Shown here one piece after another: positions 20,097 to 30,223 of a stretch of 38,296 bases of DNA (within the stretch, counting starts at the first letter, position 1; every line of letters begins with the position of its first letter). The translations under genes were made by a program, and so were the position numbers. The notes under the pieces were generated by a model. The model was not told where the DNA came from, searched no databases, and saw nothing but the letters and a program-made list of their open reading frames with translations. Location: the NCBI GenBank assembly GCA_030731625.1, contig JANQTQ010000201.1, positions 1 to 38,296 on the forward strand. Reading direction: 5' to 3'. This DNA is from Polaribacter sp. GTDB lineage: Bacteria; Bacteroidota; Bacteroidia; Flavobacteriales; Flavobacteriaceae.

Positions 20097-23000
20097 TTAA
20101 AAATCTAAATTTAAACCAAGAGATATAGTGCTATAAATTGGAGAACCACCTCTTTGATACCCATATTGTGTAGGGCTTGTTTTGTCTAATGCTTCTGGAT
20201 TCCATCCTGTATAATTAGCTGCAGTTATATACATTAAGTTTTGACCTGTTGCATACACATTTAATCCTGAAATACCAAGGCTGTCTAAAACATCTTGTGA
20301 AAAATTATAGCCAATATTTACATTTCTTAAAGCAATATATGATGCATCTTGAACAATACTATTTGTAAAATATTTGTCTACTAAAAACTCTTGATTAGGT
20401 GCTGATTCTAAAACTGTTCTATTGTTATTATTACTAAACAAATAGTGGTCAGCAATATTTCTTACTTCTGCCCCATGAGATCCTTGAAACATAAAAGAAA
20501 TATCAAAATTTCCAAGTTTAAAATCATTTGTAATACTCCAAATAAATTCTGGATAAGGGTTCCCTAAAACTGTTTTATCTTCACCATCTAAAACACCATC
20601 TCCATTTAAATCTTTTACATAAACCAAACCAGCTTCTGCACCAACATGTCTCCACGGTCTATCTCTATCTTCAAATTCTAATTCTTTATCTACCACATAC
20701 CCATAATATAATGATATTGGTTGACCTTCAAGATTAATCCATTCTGCAGGTCTACTAGGATCTAAACTTGTAATTTGACCATCTGAATCTGCAAAATCTA
20801 CTAACGTATTTTTATTCGTTGTTGCGATAAAAGATGTGCTCCATTTAAACTTTTCTTTACTAATATTTTTAGTTCTTATTTCAAGTTCCCAACCTTCGTT
20901 TTTAACTTCACCTAAGTTTACTAAAGCTCCTGTAAAACCTGTGGTAGATGATATTGGATTGTTAAGTAATAATTGATCACTTGTTCTTCTATACCAATCT
21001 AATGAACCAGATATTTTATTGTTAAATAAACCAAAATCTACACCTGGATTTATTTCAACTAAACGCTCCCATTTTAATTCATTATTCGCAATATTTACAG
21101 GAGAAAAACCTGCTTGAATACTACCGTCTACAGAATAACTAGAATTTGCAGCACCTAAAAGCGCTAAATGTGGATAATAATCTACCAAAATATTACCTGT
21201 ACTTAAAGTTGGCTCACTACCTTGTGCATCTGCATCTGTTGAACCAGTATTTAAACGGTCATTACCAGTAACACCATAACTAACTCTAAGCTTTAAATTT
21301 GTTACCGAATTACTATTTGAAAGAAAGTCCTCTTTAGCTATATTCCAACCAATAGAAGCAGCAGGAAAATTACCATATTTAGTTTCTGATCCAAAAATTG
21401 AACTTCCAGCTCTTGTTAAACTTAAAGAAGCTAAATATTTATCATCAAAAGCATAATTTACTCTTGAAATTAAGGCTACGTAACGTTTTTGCCATTCAAA
21501 ACCATCAAATTCAGAAATAGCAGTTGCGTTTGTAATTTGTTGCACTACATCGTTTGTATATCCTGTTCCTTTAAATCCTGAGTAGAAATAATTTCTACTT
21601 TCAAGTGAAGTACCCGCTGTAAAACCGATATCATGTTTACCAAAAGATTTGTCATAGTTAAAGAAATTATCTACAATAATATAATTTTCTTTTTGAGAGA
21701 TCTCTTGCATATAAGCATCTGTAATACTTTCTCTTGCTTGAGTCCCCATATAATCTATTCTCTTAGTATCATTATAAGAACCAGCAAGTGATGTTTTAAA
21801 ATTTAAATCATCTGTTATTTCATATTGTGCGTATAAACTACCAAATAATTGAAACTTTTTATCTGATCTATTTCGCTCTACAATTCTGGCATACGGATTT
21901 GCATTGTTACTATTACCAATATTTGTTAAAATATTATCAATAACACCATCTCCATCTAAATCAAAAATTGTAAAATGATCTTGTCTTGCATAATCACCAA
22001 CTTGCATACTTGCATAAGCACCGTTTGGATTTATATATTGAAGTGATTGTTCTGTATGATAAATAGGTAACCAAGGCTGATGTCTTGCTACGTTATGAAT
22101 ATTTTCTGAGAAACGTCTTCTATCAGTAAAAGTTGGGCTAAAATTAGCACCAATTTTAAATTTGTCACTTATTTTACTATCTATTTTTAATCTTACCCCT
22201 AATTTTTTATAATTATCTACTAACAAAACACCTTCGTCATTAGAATAATTTAAACTTACAGTAAATTTTGTTTTATCATCACCACCTCTAACTGATAATG
22301 CATGATTGGTAATTGTTCCTTGTTCAAAAAACACATCTTGCCAAGAACGATCTGTTCCTATTTGTAATTGTGCTTGCGTATATGGAGATAATTCTAAACC
22401 TAAAGCAGTTTGTTTATCTGCCCATCCTTGCGTTGTAAAACCATAAGCAGAGCTCTTTCTTGGAGTTTTTACACCTGTAAAAGTACTATAGTTAATTCTT
22501 GTTTTACCAGAAACACCAGATTTCATAGTAATCATTATAATACCATTAGAACCCTTTGGTCCAAAAACAGCAGAAGAAGCTGCATCTTTTAATATTTCAA
22601 ATGACTCAACATTATTCATATTTAATGAACCTAAGAAACTTGAATCTACAATTACACCATCAACAACTATTAACGGAGTAGAATCTCCAGCCATAGAACC
22701 AACACCTCTAATAGTAATCGTTGGTGCCGAACCTGCTTCTCCATCCGTTGCTTGGATGTTTACCCCAGATACCTGACCTATTAAGGCATCATCTACCCTA
22801 GATACTGCAATTTGATCTAGGTCATCATTTGTAACTTTAGAAATAGAACCTGTTAAGTGACTTTTTTTCTGTGTACCATAACCAATAACAACGATTTCAT
22901 CTAATTGACTAGCACTCTCTTCTAATATAACATTTATTGTTTTTTGATTTACTATAGCAACAGTTTTAGTAGCATATCCTAAATAAGAAAATTCCAAAAC

Positions 23001-23210
23001 TTGACCGGAAGCTACCTTTAAACTATAAACCCCGTCAAAATCTGTTTGCACACCCTTAGTAGTATTTAGGATTCTAATTGTCACCCCTGGCAAAGGAGTA
23101 TTATCGCTTTTAGAAGTTACAACACCTGTTATCGTAGATGTTGTTTGTGCATAAAAGCAAATGTTTACTAACATTACCATTAATAATGTTAATTTAAATT
23201 TTAATTTCAT
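20097..23210 (-). CDS. susC: SusC/RagA-family TonB-linked outer-membrane transporter
   Basis: 1037 aa; GVVTSKSDNTPLPGVTIRILNTTKGVQTDFDGVYSL, VVIGYGTQKKSHLTGSIS, DAASSAVFGPKGSNGIIMITMKSG. Confidence 0.97.
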   Translation of the reverse strand: MKLKFKLTLLMVMLVNICFYAQTTSTITGVVTSKSDNTPLPGVTIRILNTTKGVQTDFDGVYSLKVASGQVLEFSYLGYATKTVAIVNQKTINVILEESASQLDEIVVIGYGTQKKSHLTGSISKVTNDDLDQIAVSRVDDALIGQVSGVNIQATDGEAGSAPTITIRGVGSMAGDSTPLIVVDGVIVDSSFLGSLNMNNVESFEILKDAASSAVFGPKGSNGIIMITMKSGVSGKTRINYSTFTGVKTPRKSSAYGFTTQGWADKQTALGLELSPYTQAQLQIGTDRSWQDVFFEQGTITNHALSVRGGDDKTKFTVSLNYSNDEGVLLVDNYKKLGVRLKIDSKISDKFKIGANFSPTFTDRRRFSENIHNVARHQPWLPIYHTEQSLQYINPNGAYASMQVGDYARQDHFTIFDLDGDGVIDNILTNIGNSNNANPYARIVERNRSDKKFQLFGSLYAQYEITDDLNFKTSLAGSYNDTKRIDYMGTQARESITDAYMQEISQKENYIIVDNFFNYDKSFGKHDIGFTAGTSLESRNYFYSGFKGTGYTNDVVQQITNATAISEFDGFEWQKRYVALISRVNYAFDDKYLASLSLTRAGSSIFGSETKYGNFPAASIGWNIAKEDFLSNSNSVTNLKLRVSYGVTGNDRLNTGSTDADAQGSEPTLSTGNILVDYYPHLALLGAANSSYSVDGSIQAGFSPVNIANNELKWERLVEINPGVDFGLFNNKISGSLDWYRRTSDQLLLNNPISSTTGFTGALVNLGEVKNEGWELEIRTKNISKEKFKWSTSFIATTNKNTLVDFADSDGQITSLDPSRPAEWINLEGQPISLYYGYVVDKELEFEDRDRPWRHVGAEAGLVYVKDLNGDGVLDGEDKTVLGNPYPEFIWSITNDFKLGNFDISFMFQGSHGAEVRNIADHYLFSNNNNRTVLESAPNQEFLVDKYFTNSIVQDASYIALRNVNIGYNFSQDVLDSLGISGLNVYATGQNLMYITAANYTGWNPEALDKTSPTQYGYQRGGSPIYSTISLGLNLDF

Positions 23211-23345
23211 AATATTATTTTATGTTTAAAAATATAATTCATTAAATCATAATTGTGAATTTTTAAAAATATTTCAAAAGAGAATTGATTTTTTAAAAAA
23301 CACATTTATAATAAATACTAAAAATTGTTATGGTTAAATAATTAT

Positions 23346-23370
23346 TTGGTTAACCAAATTGGTTAACCAA
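23346..23370. promoter_or_regulatory. Double-palindrome operator (susC promoter region)
   Basis: TTGGTTAACCAA (23346-23357) and TTGGTTAACCAA (23359-23370), both perfect palindromes, centres 13 bp apart. Confidence 0.8.
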
Positions 23371-23552
23371 AAATAAATTATTTTATTTATAAAACAAAAA
23401 AAAATGTTAATTATTTTATAAAACCTTCATTATTAGTAGTAAAAAGGTTTCAATTTTGTTAAAAATATTTAAATCTATCAAATTAAGAAATGATAAAATT
23501 ATAAAATATTATAATAACTCTAATTTATACCCTTTATAAATATTGTTTCTTA

Positions 23553-23927
23553 TTAAGCTTTATCACCAAAATAAGATACTGCTCCTCCACTTAAAAAATC
23601 TTCTCTTACTGGACTAAAAGTGTCAATTAACATTCCTTCTTCTAGGCAAATTGCGCTATGCAGTAAATTAGGCTCAATGTAAACACCGTCTCCTGCTTCT
23701 ACAATTTTTTTCTCACCATTAATTTCAAATTCAAATTTACCTGAAACACAATAAGTAGCTTGTGTATGAAAATGTTGATGAGGAGAACCTAAAGCTCCTT
23801 TTTCAAATTTTACTTGAACCATCATAATTTGGTTGTCATAGCCCAAAAATTTTCTTGATACTCCTCCACCAAGAACTTCCCATTCCATATCTTTTGTAAT
23901 GATATACTTTTCGCTAAATCTATTCAT
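23553..23927 (-). CDS. kdgF: Cupin-domain protein, KdgF-like (unsaturated uronate linearisation)
   Basis: 124 aa cupin; GALGSPHQHFHTQATYCVSGKFEFEINGEKKIVEAGDGVYIEPNLLHSAICLEEGMLIDTFSPVREDFL. Confidence 0.88.
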   Translation of the reverse strand: MNRFSEKYIITKDMEWEVLGGGVSRKFLGYDNQIMMVQVKFEKGALGSPHQHFHTQATYCVSGKFEFEINGEKKIVEAGDGVYIEPNLLHSAICLEEGMLIDTFSPVREDFLSGGAVSYFGDKA

Positions 23928-23949
23928 TTTTTCTATTTTTATGATTAAT

Positions 23950-26226
23950 TTAATTGTAATAATAAGAACCTTTCCAATTATATTCTTTATTATCTATTGT
24001 AATTGTATGATTTTTTTCTTTTGAGTTATCCTTATTAGAAATAATTAAAACTTTAGTTTTTTTGTTTACCGTTGTAATTTGTACAGCCGTATAAGTATCT
24101 GTATCTAAAATAATTTTTAATTTTTCAATATTAGAATATGCATTTAATGCAAGTTCAGTAATAGGGCTATAACTACCATGAGATTCTATAACAGTAGCAA
24201 AAGTTGTATTCTGTGCATTTTTTCTTCTAATAATTAATGATGGTTCTCTTCTTAAATTATAATCTGGATCGTGGGCTCCTATTCTAGCCAATATTAATTC
24301 ATCAGAGGTATTAGATGTGGTTGTTAATGAATAAAATAAATTATTATTGATCCATGAGAACACACTATTTTCTGAAGAAGGATTTCCTAAACCTTCTTTC
24401 CATAAATGTTGATACCCATTCTTTGTTCCTAAACTTTCTAGCTGAGAAAATGATTTATAATCAAAATTTGCAGTTATAATTTGACCTAAATAAAAATACG
24501 GTAAATCATATTGATTTTTAGTTGCTGATTTCACTTTAAAAAGATCAACAATAAAAGGTTTTTCAAATTCTTCATCTTTGATGATTGCAAATGTTCTAAG
24601 CATTTCTGTACCAGGATACGCATTTACTTCTGTTGCACTTACAATTTTAATATTTGGATTTTTATCATCATAGAAATATAAATCTGAATGATGTTGGCTG
24701 CCTATTTCAAATTCACCTTTAAAATGATTTTCTTCATTTACAGAAAGTGTATTATGCGCAATGGTTTGTTTTGCCCACGTTTTATTTTCTTTTAAATAAT
24801 TTCCACCACCTTTCTGTTCAATGTTTACAAAACGTGACAATCCGTAATCTTGAATTATTTCATTTCCGTTTTCGTATAAAGAAAAAGATAACTTGTCATA
24901 ATGTCCATGACTAGATCCTTGAGAAGCATATTTAAAAACTAACTCTAAACTTTCGTTTCTTAAAATACCTACTCCGCCTTCATCGCCATTTCTTCCATCA
25001 GATAAATTAATAGATTTTTTTGTAAAATTCTTTTCTAAACCCTCTTTAATTCCGATGGCAATTGACAACCCTGTATCATCTAAAACAACTTGATCTTGTT
25101 TTTTGGCAATACTTAATAACTCAGGATTATTTCCACCATAATGATATGCTATATCCACCGCAGAAACCAATGCTGCTGTATAATATGACATTCCTTTTTG
25201 ACCATCGTTTAAAGGAAAAAATTCTCCATCAGCATCTGTTAAATTTATCAATGCATTCACAGCTTTTAATAAAACGCCATCTTTATACTCAAATATTTTT
25301 AATTCTGGTTTTACATTATGCATAGCCTGTGCAAAAATCAAAAACGGATACATTGCATATCGCTGATAATAAGGACCTTCATTATAATATCCATCTGGAG
25401 AAAATGGTTCATCTAAGTTACCAAAGAAACCTAATCTCTGTCCTTCAATTTTAATAAAACCACCATCATTATCTTTCATATCAGCAGTTAAATTGTCTGT
25501 TTTTAAACCATTTAAAGCATTTTCTAAAAGTTCATCATTATCCATCACTAAGGCAATCATACCTACAGCTACATTACCCCAAGTACTATGATTATGAACT
25601 CTATTAAAAAACTGTGGATTTCCTTCAGAAATAAACTTTGCAAAAGGTATAAATAAATCGTTCTCTAAAACGTCTCTTTCTTCTTTTGATAACCAATCAT
25701 AAATACAATCGTAAGCTTGAGCAGTATAAACTAACCAGTTTGAATCATTAAGACATTGCCAAAATAATTTACCTCTTGCATAAGATCTTGTTTGAGGATG
25801 AACTGGTAAAGTTGGATATAATTTTGCATACGCAAACAGCATGTCTTTTACATACGTTGCATATTTTTCATCATTTAAAATCTGATATAAAACGCCTGCC
25901 TTTTGCATTAATAAAAAGTTACTTTTATGTCTTTCATGGGTATAACCTCCAGAAAAATCTTGCGGAACGGGAACAAAAATACCTAACTCTATTTCTGCAT
26001 CCACTTCTGCTTTTGTTGTAGCTAATGATCTATCAAAAATTGGCACATTTCCTAAATGCTTTCTAATATTATTTACACCCTCTTTTGTTAATATTAATTT
26101 AGGATGAGCACCTTGTATTGCTACTTCTTTATTTGAAGTACTTTGAGATGTTGTTTTACAAGAAACTAAAAACATAAATACTATTAAAAATAGTACGTTT
26201 TTTGCTGTATTTTTTTTAAAATTCAT
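23950..26226 (-). CDS. PL17-family oligoalginate lyase (lipoprotein, heparinase II/III fold)
   Basis: Lipobox MFLVSCK; FNRVHNHSTWGNVAVGMIALVM, SPDGYYNEGPYYQRYAMYPF, SSHGHYDKLSFSLYENGNEIIQDYGLSRF. Confidence 0.92.
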   Translation of the reverse strand: MNFKKNTAKNVLFLIVFMFLVSCKTTSQSTSNKEVAIQGAHPKLILTKEGVNNIRKHLGNVPIFDRSLATTKAEVDAEIELGIFVPVPQDFSGGYTHERHKSNFLLMQKAGVLYQILNDEKYATYVKDMLFAYAKLYPTLPVHPQTRSYARGKLFWQCLNDSNWLVYTAQAYDCIYDWLSKEERDVLENDLFIPFAKFISEGNPQFFNRVHNHSTWGNVAVGMIALVMDNDELLENALNGLKTDNLTADMKDNDGGFIKIEGQRLGFFGNLDEPFSPDGYYNEGPYYQRYAMYPFLIFAQAMHNVKPELKIFEYKDGVLLKAVNALINLTDADGEFFPLNDGQKGMSYYTAALVSAVDIAYHYGGNNPELLSIAKKQDQVVLDDTGLSIAIGIKEGLEKNFTKKSINLSDGRNGDEGGVGILRNESLELVFKYASQGSSHGHYDKLSFSLYENGNEIIQDYGLSRFVNIEQKGGGNYLKENKTWAKQTIAHNTLSVNEENHFKGEFEIGSQHHSDLYFYDDKNPNIKIVSATEVNAYPGTEMLRTFAIIKDEEFEKPFIVDLFKVKSATKNQYDLPYFYLGQIITANFDYKSFSQLESLGTKNGYQHLWKEGLGNPSSENSVFSWINNNLFYSLTTTSNTSDELILARIGAHDPDYNLRREPSLIIRRKNAQNTTFATVIESHGSYSPITELALNAYSNIEKLKIILDTDTYTAVQITTVNKKTKVLIISNKDNSKEKNHTITIDNKEYNWKGSYYYN

Positions 26227-26380
26227 TTAATCTATGTGTTAAAACTATTCCTAAATATTATTCTCTATTCAATTTTACTTATGCTTAACTTATTACAACC
26301 TTAAATTTAAAACTAGTATGTAACTAATTCTATAAACACTTTAATTTTTATACAAATAAGATAAAAAACACAACTTAAAA

Positions 26381-26405
26381 TTGGTAAACCACTTTGGTTT
26401 ACCAA
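26381..26405. promoter_or_regulatory. Double-palindrome operator (PL17-kdgF promoter region)
   Basis: TTGGTAAACCAC (26381-26392) and TTGGTTTACCAA (26394-26405), centres 13 bp apart. Confidence 0.8.
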
Positions 26406-26597
26406 ATATAGCCTTATTTAAGTTTTTATCAAAAAAATAACTTAGAAATTTATAAAGTATAAAATTATAGTTGTGAATTTTAATTCAAAAAAAAGCAATT
26501 AATAATAACCTCTAACAAATAATTATGAAAACAATAGAGTTTACTACATACTATTGTTAAAAAATTAACTTTACTAATGTATAAAATTTAATTTTAC

Positions 26598-26632
26598 AAA
26601 AAAAGCCCATTTTAAAATAATGGGCTTTTTAA
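26598..26632. terminator. Intrinsic terminator downstream of the T9SS protein gene
   Basis: AAAAAAAGCCCATT-TTAAAATA-ATGGGCTTTTT. Confidence 0.85.
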
Positions 26633-26652
26633 GATAAAAAATATGATGCTAA

Positions 26653-27570
26653 TTACTCAATAATAACTTTTCTTGAACCTACAAGATCGTTACTAGTTAC
26701 TTTTAAAATATAAACTCCTTTTGATAATTTAGAAGTATCAATTCTGTCATTTGTTAATGAAGAAGCGCTTAAAACTTTTTTACCAATTAAATTAAACATT
26801 TCTACACCAGTAATGTTTTCATTTGAAGTAATTTGAATAAAGTTTTTTGCAGGATTAGGATATACGCTAATTTTAGATGAGAAAATATCATTTACAGAAG
26901 CAATTCCTCCTGTGTTAGTTAAAGATACTTCGTCAATTCTAATTTCAGAACTTCCATTAGACCAAGAATAACCTTTACCATCTGCATCTGCAGTAGTTGG
27001 TCTACCAATTCCTCTACCAAAAATAGCGATACTAGTATTATCACCTGAGTTAAAAGTTAACTCTCCTGTTCTATAATCTTTATCTCCAGGATGTGCAATA
27101 GTAGCAGAAACTAAATTATTAGAAGCATTTTCAACACTCGCAATTAAAGTGTATCCGAAACCAATAGATTTTCCATTAGCAGGATCTTCATAAGCAGGTG
27201 TATAACCAGAATCATAACCAGAACCTTTTAATATTCTCATTTCTAATGAAGAAGCTTCTGTAGCAGTAGCTTTATCATCAAAATTATAAACATAAGTAAA
27301 TTTGTAATTTGTATTTGCTAATACAGCAACTTCTTGATACATAATATCTGCTTCAAGATCATCAAATTTAGCACCGTAAGAAGTAGAAGAATTCCAAGAA
27401 GAAGACTCCAATTGATCTCCTAAATCTTTATTCATCCAACCTGTACAAGAACAAGCACTAGAACTACCCTCTCTAGTAAGAGGATCTAAAGTTGCATTAA
27501 TAACTGTAGGTTGTTGTGCAAATAAACTTGCACTTGCTATTAAAGCAGCAAAAAGTAATGTTTTTTTCAT
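26653..27570 (-). CDS. Secreted non-catalytic carbohydrate-binding-like protein with T9SS type-A sorting domain
   Basis: Signal peptide MKKTLLFAALIASASLFAQ; beta-sandwich-like YQEVAVLANTNYKFTYVY...EIRIDEVSL; C-terminal KISVYPNPAKNFIQI...GVYILKV...KVIIE. Confidence 0.88.
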   Translation of the reverse strand: MKKTLLFAALIASASLFAQQPTVINATLDPLTREGSSSACSCTGWMNKDLGDQLESSSWNSSTSYGAKFDDLEADIMYQEVAVLANTNYKFTYVYNFDDKATATEASSLEMRILKGSGYDSGYTPAYEDPANGKSIGFGYTLIASVENASNNLVSATIAHPGDKDYRTGELTFNSGDNTSIAIFGRGIGRPTTADADGKGYSWSNGSSEIRIDEVSLTNTGGIASVNDIFSSKISVYPNPAKNFIQITSNENITGVEMFNLIGKKVLSASSLTNDRIDTSKLSKGVYILKVTSNDLVGSRKVIIE

Positions 27571-27590
27571 AATTGTAAATTTAAATATTA

Positions 27591-27614
27591 ATTATTGATT
27601 ATTGATTATTGATT
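27591..27614. repeat. Heptamer tandem repeat (ATTATTG x3 plus partial) between operator and start codon
   Basis: ATTATTGATTATTGATTATTGATT. Confidence 0.75.
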
Positions 27615-27637
27615 GGTCAACCAATCTGGTTTCCCAA
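27613..27637. promoter_or_regulatory. Double-palindrome operator (T9SS-protein promoter)
   Basis: TTGGTCAACCAA (27613-27624) and CTGGTTTCCCAA (27626-27637, degenerate), centres 13 bp apart. Confidence 0.75.
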
Positions 27638-27716
27638 ATTTAAGTTTTTTTTTTGTATCCTCAAAGACTTTAACAAAAAATAATTTTAAAATTTGATTTT
27701 CAAATAGTTAAAAATC

Positions 27717-29942
27717 TTAATTAAGTGTAAAATTATCTAAAGGATTTATTTTTAAGGGATCTTTAATACTCCCTTTTATTGATGAATTCATGTAAAAAGA
27801 TTTATAAAATAAGGATTGGCAATACATTTTATCTTGTTCAATTTCCATGAAAAAATCTACTTTTTCATTGAATTCTATATCTGAATTCTTAATCTTTATT
27901 TTTTTAACGCCAAAAAAGAATATTTTATTTCCTTTTGATATCGTAGTATTTGCATCTGATTCGATAGTAGATTCATTTACTTTCCATCCTCCCACATTTG
28001 GATTCTTATTAGTTTCATCTAATCGATCATCAAATTTAGAAAATGGAAACAAAACTGTAATAAAATTAAAATATTTACTGTTATTTTTTGAAACAACAAT
28101 CCATTCTTTTCCGCGAGCTCCATCAGTTAAAATTGTATCAACTTTATGTAATTGATAAATATCCAAACCAGATCCATTTTGAAAACTTGAACGCAATAAA
28201 TTTGGGGAATTTTCTATACTAAAGTGTCCTTGCCAAACTTGTTTATAACTATGGTTTTTATCTGATGAGAAATTGTCTTTTACAATCCAAAAATCATTTT
28301 CTACATGTAGAACTTGTCTAGAATACTGTACTCCAACATTTTCAAATCCATCATGATTGCCTATAAAAACTTCTAACTCTTTCTCTTTTTGAAACGCAAC
28401 AACTTTAGGGTTTGGTAACTGCAAAAACTTACCAAAACCACTTCCTCCTTTATTAGATGCATACTTTTTACCTTGTAATTCATCATCAACCAATGCAACA
28501 TTTTTAGTCATTGAATTTTTAAATAATTCTAAATCACTTAAAGAATACCGCACTTGGTAATTTGGTAACACAACATTACCGTTTGCAAATGCTTGAATAC
28601 CCAACATATCGCCATGTTGATGATCTGGTTTTTTAGCATCTACGCCAGCTGAAATAACTAACATTTTATCGTTATTTCGCCAACCTTCTCTCATTATATA
28701 ATAACCCGTTTCAGGAAAACTAATAGAATTAAAACTCGGTTTTTCTTGTTGTATATTTTGTAAATTTTCTAACTGATTTTTACTCGTATACCAATACATT
28801 TTTTCGCTAACCTTATTATTTGCAAAATAACCGAAAGACTTATTTTCAAAAAGTAAATACCCTAAAGTAAGTGCTTCTGAAATATCATTTTTTTCTGCCC
28901 AAGGAGTGTCTGTATCATCAGAAAAAACAGGTGCAGATGTATCTGGAAAAGCAATTTTTGTTAAGGTTGTAAAAAGCGATTCTAATTTATTTTTCCAAAA
29001 ATCATCCACTTTAATAGTACTATTTTTAGCCAATTGATATACATAAAAATAATTACCAATATCGCTTATATGATAATGAACAGTTCTTTCAAATTGAAAT
29101 CCGTCTTCATTAATTTCTTTTCGTAAATGCTCTTCTAACAATTTCATGGAATGTGTATACCACAAATCTGTATCAACAAAATCTCTAAATAAAATAGATA
29201 TCATTGCTAAAGCCGATAAACCTCTTGTTTGATGATTGCCAGAATGAAATTCTTGATTTGTTTCAAATAAATTAGCACCATGTTGCAGCAAAGTTGCAAT
29301 AGTTGTTAATTGTTCTTCGTCTGAATATGCTTTTTCTCCTAAAAATAGATTGTGAATTTCTAACCAATTTAAAACCCTGTAACCCGATCTAAAAGCCTCA
29401 TAAACACCATTTCCATCTTCTATAGTTTCAAACTTATTTTGAGATAAAGCTATATTTAAAGACGTAACTTGTTCTGTAAAATAATCTATATATTGAGGAT
29501 CTTTTTGCTGATAAAAATATGAAAAAGCAATATCAACCATTTTATGTTGACGCGCTAAATGTCTTAACGCATAGGCATTTACCGCTTCTCCATTTTTGTA
29601 ATTAAAAGGTAGTTTCCAAACTGTATTTGCAGGAAATTTTTGTAAATGATCTACACCTCTTGAAATATGATTTGCTGACGCATTTGGATACAATTTAGTA
29701 TATTCTTCAAAACGATCATTTACCGTTTTGTAGTTATAAAAATATCTCTCAGAAAATTTTTCTCTAAAATAACTAGCTAATTTCTCTGTTGATATTTTAT
29801 CATTTTCTGAAACATTTTTTTTAGCTGTTTCAGTTAAGTAATGCTGTAGTTCTGTAATTTTTAAAACTTTAGTACTTGGTATATTTTGCCCGAATCCGAG
29901 AGTAGAAAAAAAAATTAAAAATAGCGTTTTTAGTAGTTTCAT
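27717..29942 (-). CDS. Heparinase II/III-family polysaccharide lyase (possible PL39/PL17-related alginate lyase)
   Basis: 741 aa, signal MKLLKTLFLIFFSTLGFGQ; EFHSGNHQTRGLSALAMISILF, EDGFQFERTVHYHISDIGNYFYVYQLA, KPDHQHGDMLGIQAFANGN. Confidence 0.82.
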   Translation of the reverse strand: MKLLKTLFLIFFSTLGFGQNIPSTKVLKITELQHYLTETAKKNVSENDKISTEKLASYFREKFSERYFYNYKTVNDRFEEYTKLYPNASANHISRGVDHLQKFPANTVWKLPFNYKNGEAVNAYALRHLARQHKMVDIAFSYFYQQKDPQYIDYFTEQVTSLNIALSQNKFETIEDGNGVYEAFRSGYRVLNWLEIHNLFLGEKAYSDEEQLTTIATLLQHGANLFETNQEFHSGNHQTRGLSALAMISILFRDFVDTDLWYTHSMKLLEEHLRKEINEDGFQFERTVHYHISDIGNYFYVYQLAKNSTIKVDDFWKNKLESLFTTLTKIAFPDTSAPVFSDDTDTPWAEKNDISEALTLGYLLFENKSFGYFANNKVSEKMYWYTSKNQLENLQNIQQEKPSFNSISFPETGYYIMREGWRNNDKMLVISAGVDAKKPDHQHGDMLGIQAFANGNVVLPNYQVRYSLSDLELFKNSMTKNVALVDDELQGKKYASNKGGSGFGKFLQLPNPKVVAFQKEKELEVFIGNHDGFENVGVQYSRQVLHVENDFWIVKDNFSSDKNHSYKQVWQGHFSIENSPNLLRSSFQNGSGLDIYQLHKVDTILTDGARGKEWIVVSKNNSKYFNFITVLFPFSKFDDRLDETNKNPNVGGWKVNESTIESDANTTISKGNKIFFFGVKKIKIKNSDIEFNEKVDFFMEIEQDKMYCQSLFYKSFYMNSSIKGSIKDPLKINPLDNFTLN

Positions 29943-30184
29943 ATTATTATTTTTAATTGCCTACAAAATGGCATTACTCTACAATTTGGTATCTTTTAAT
30001 AATACAAGCAATCCAAAAAACAGGTGTTTTTTGAATTACATATATCATATCTGAGGGACAATCTATATTTTTGCTGCTTTTGTTCTAAGTTAATTTTGCT
30101 GATGATTTTTTTGCCAATAGAACAAAAAACAGATATGCAATTAATTACAAATAATTTAAGAGACCTTTTAAAATCATATAAAAA

Positions 30185-30217
30185 AATCCTGCAAAGTTTA
30201 AAACCTTGCAGGATTTA
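30185..30217. terminator. Intrinsic terminator downstream of the PL6 gene
   Basis: AAATCCTGCAAAG-TTTAAAAC-CTTGCAGGATTT dyad. Confidence 0.8.
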
Positions 30218-30223
30218 CAATGA

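Noticed and set aside
26466-26490. TTGTGAATTTTAATTCAAAA near-palindrome resembling a sequence near susC (23262-23290)
   Set aside because: Very AT-rich and only loosely similar; likely chance in this composition.
27847-28155. Plus-strand 102-aa ORF antisense to the heparinase gene
   Set aside because: Overlaps a clear CDS; no domain or RBS evidence.
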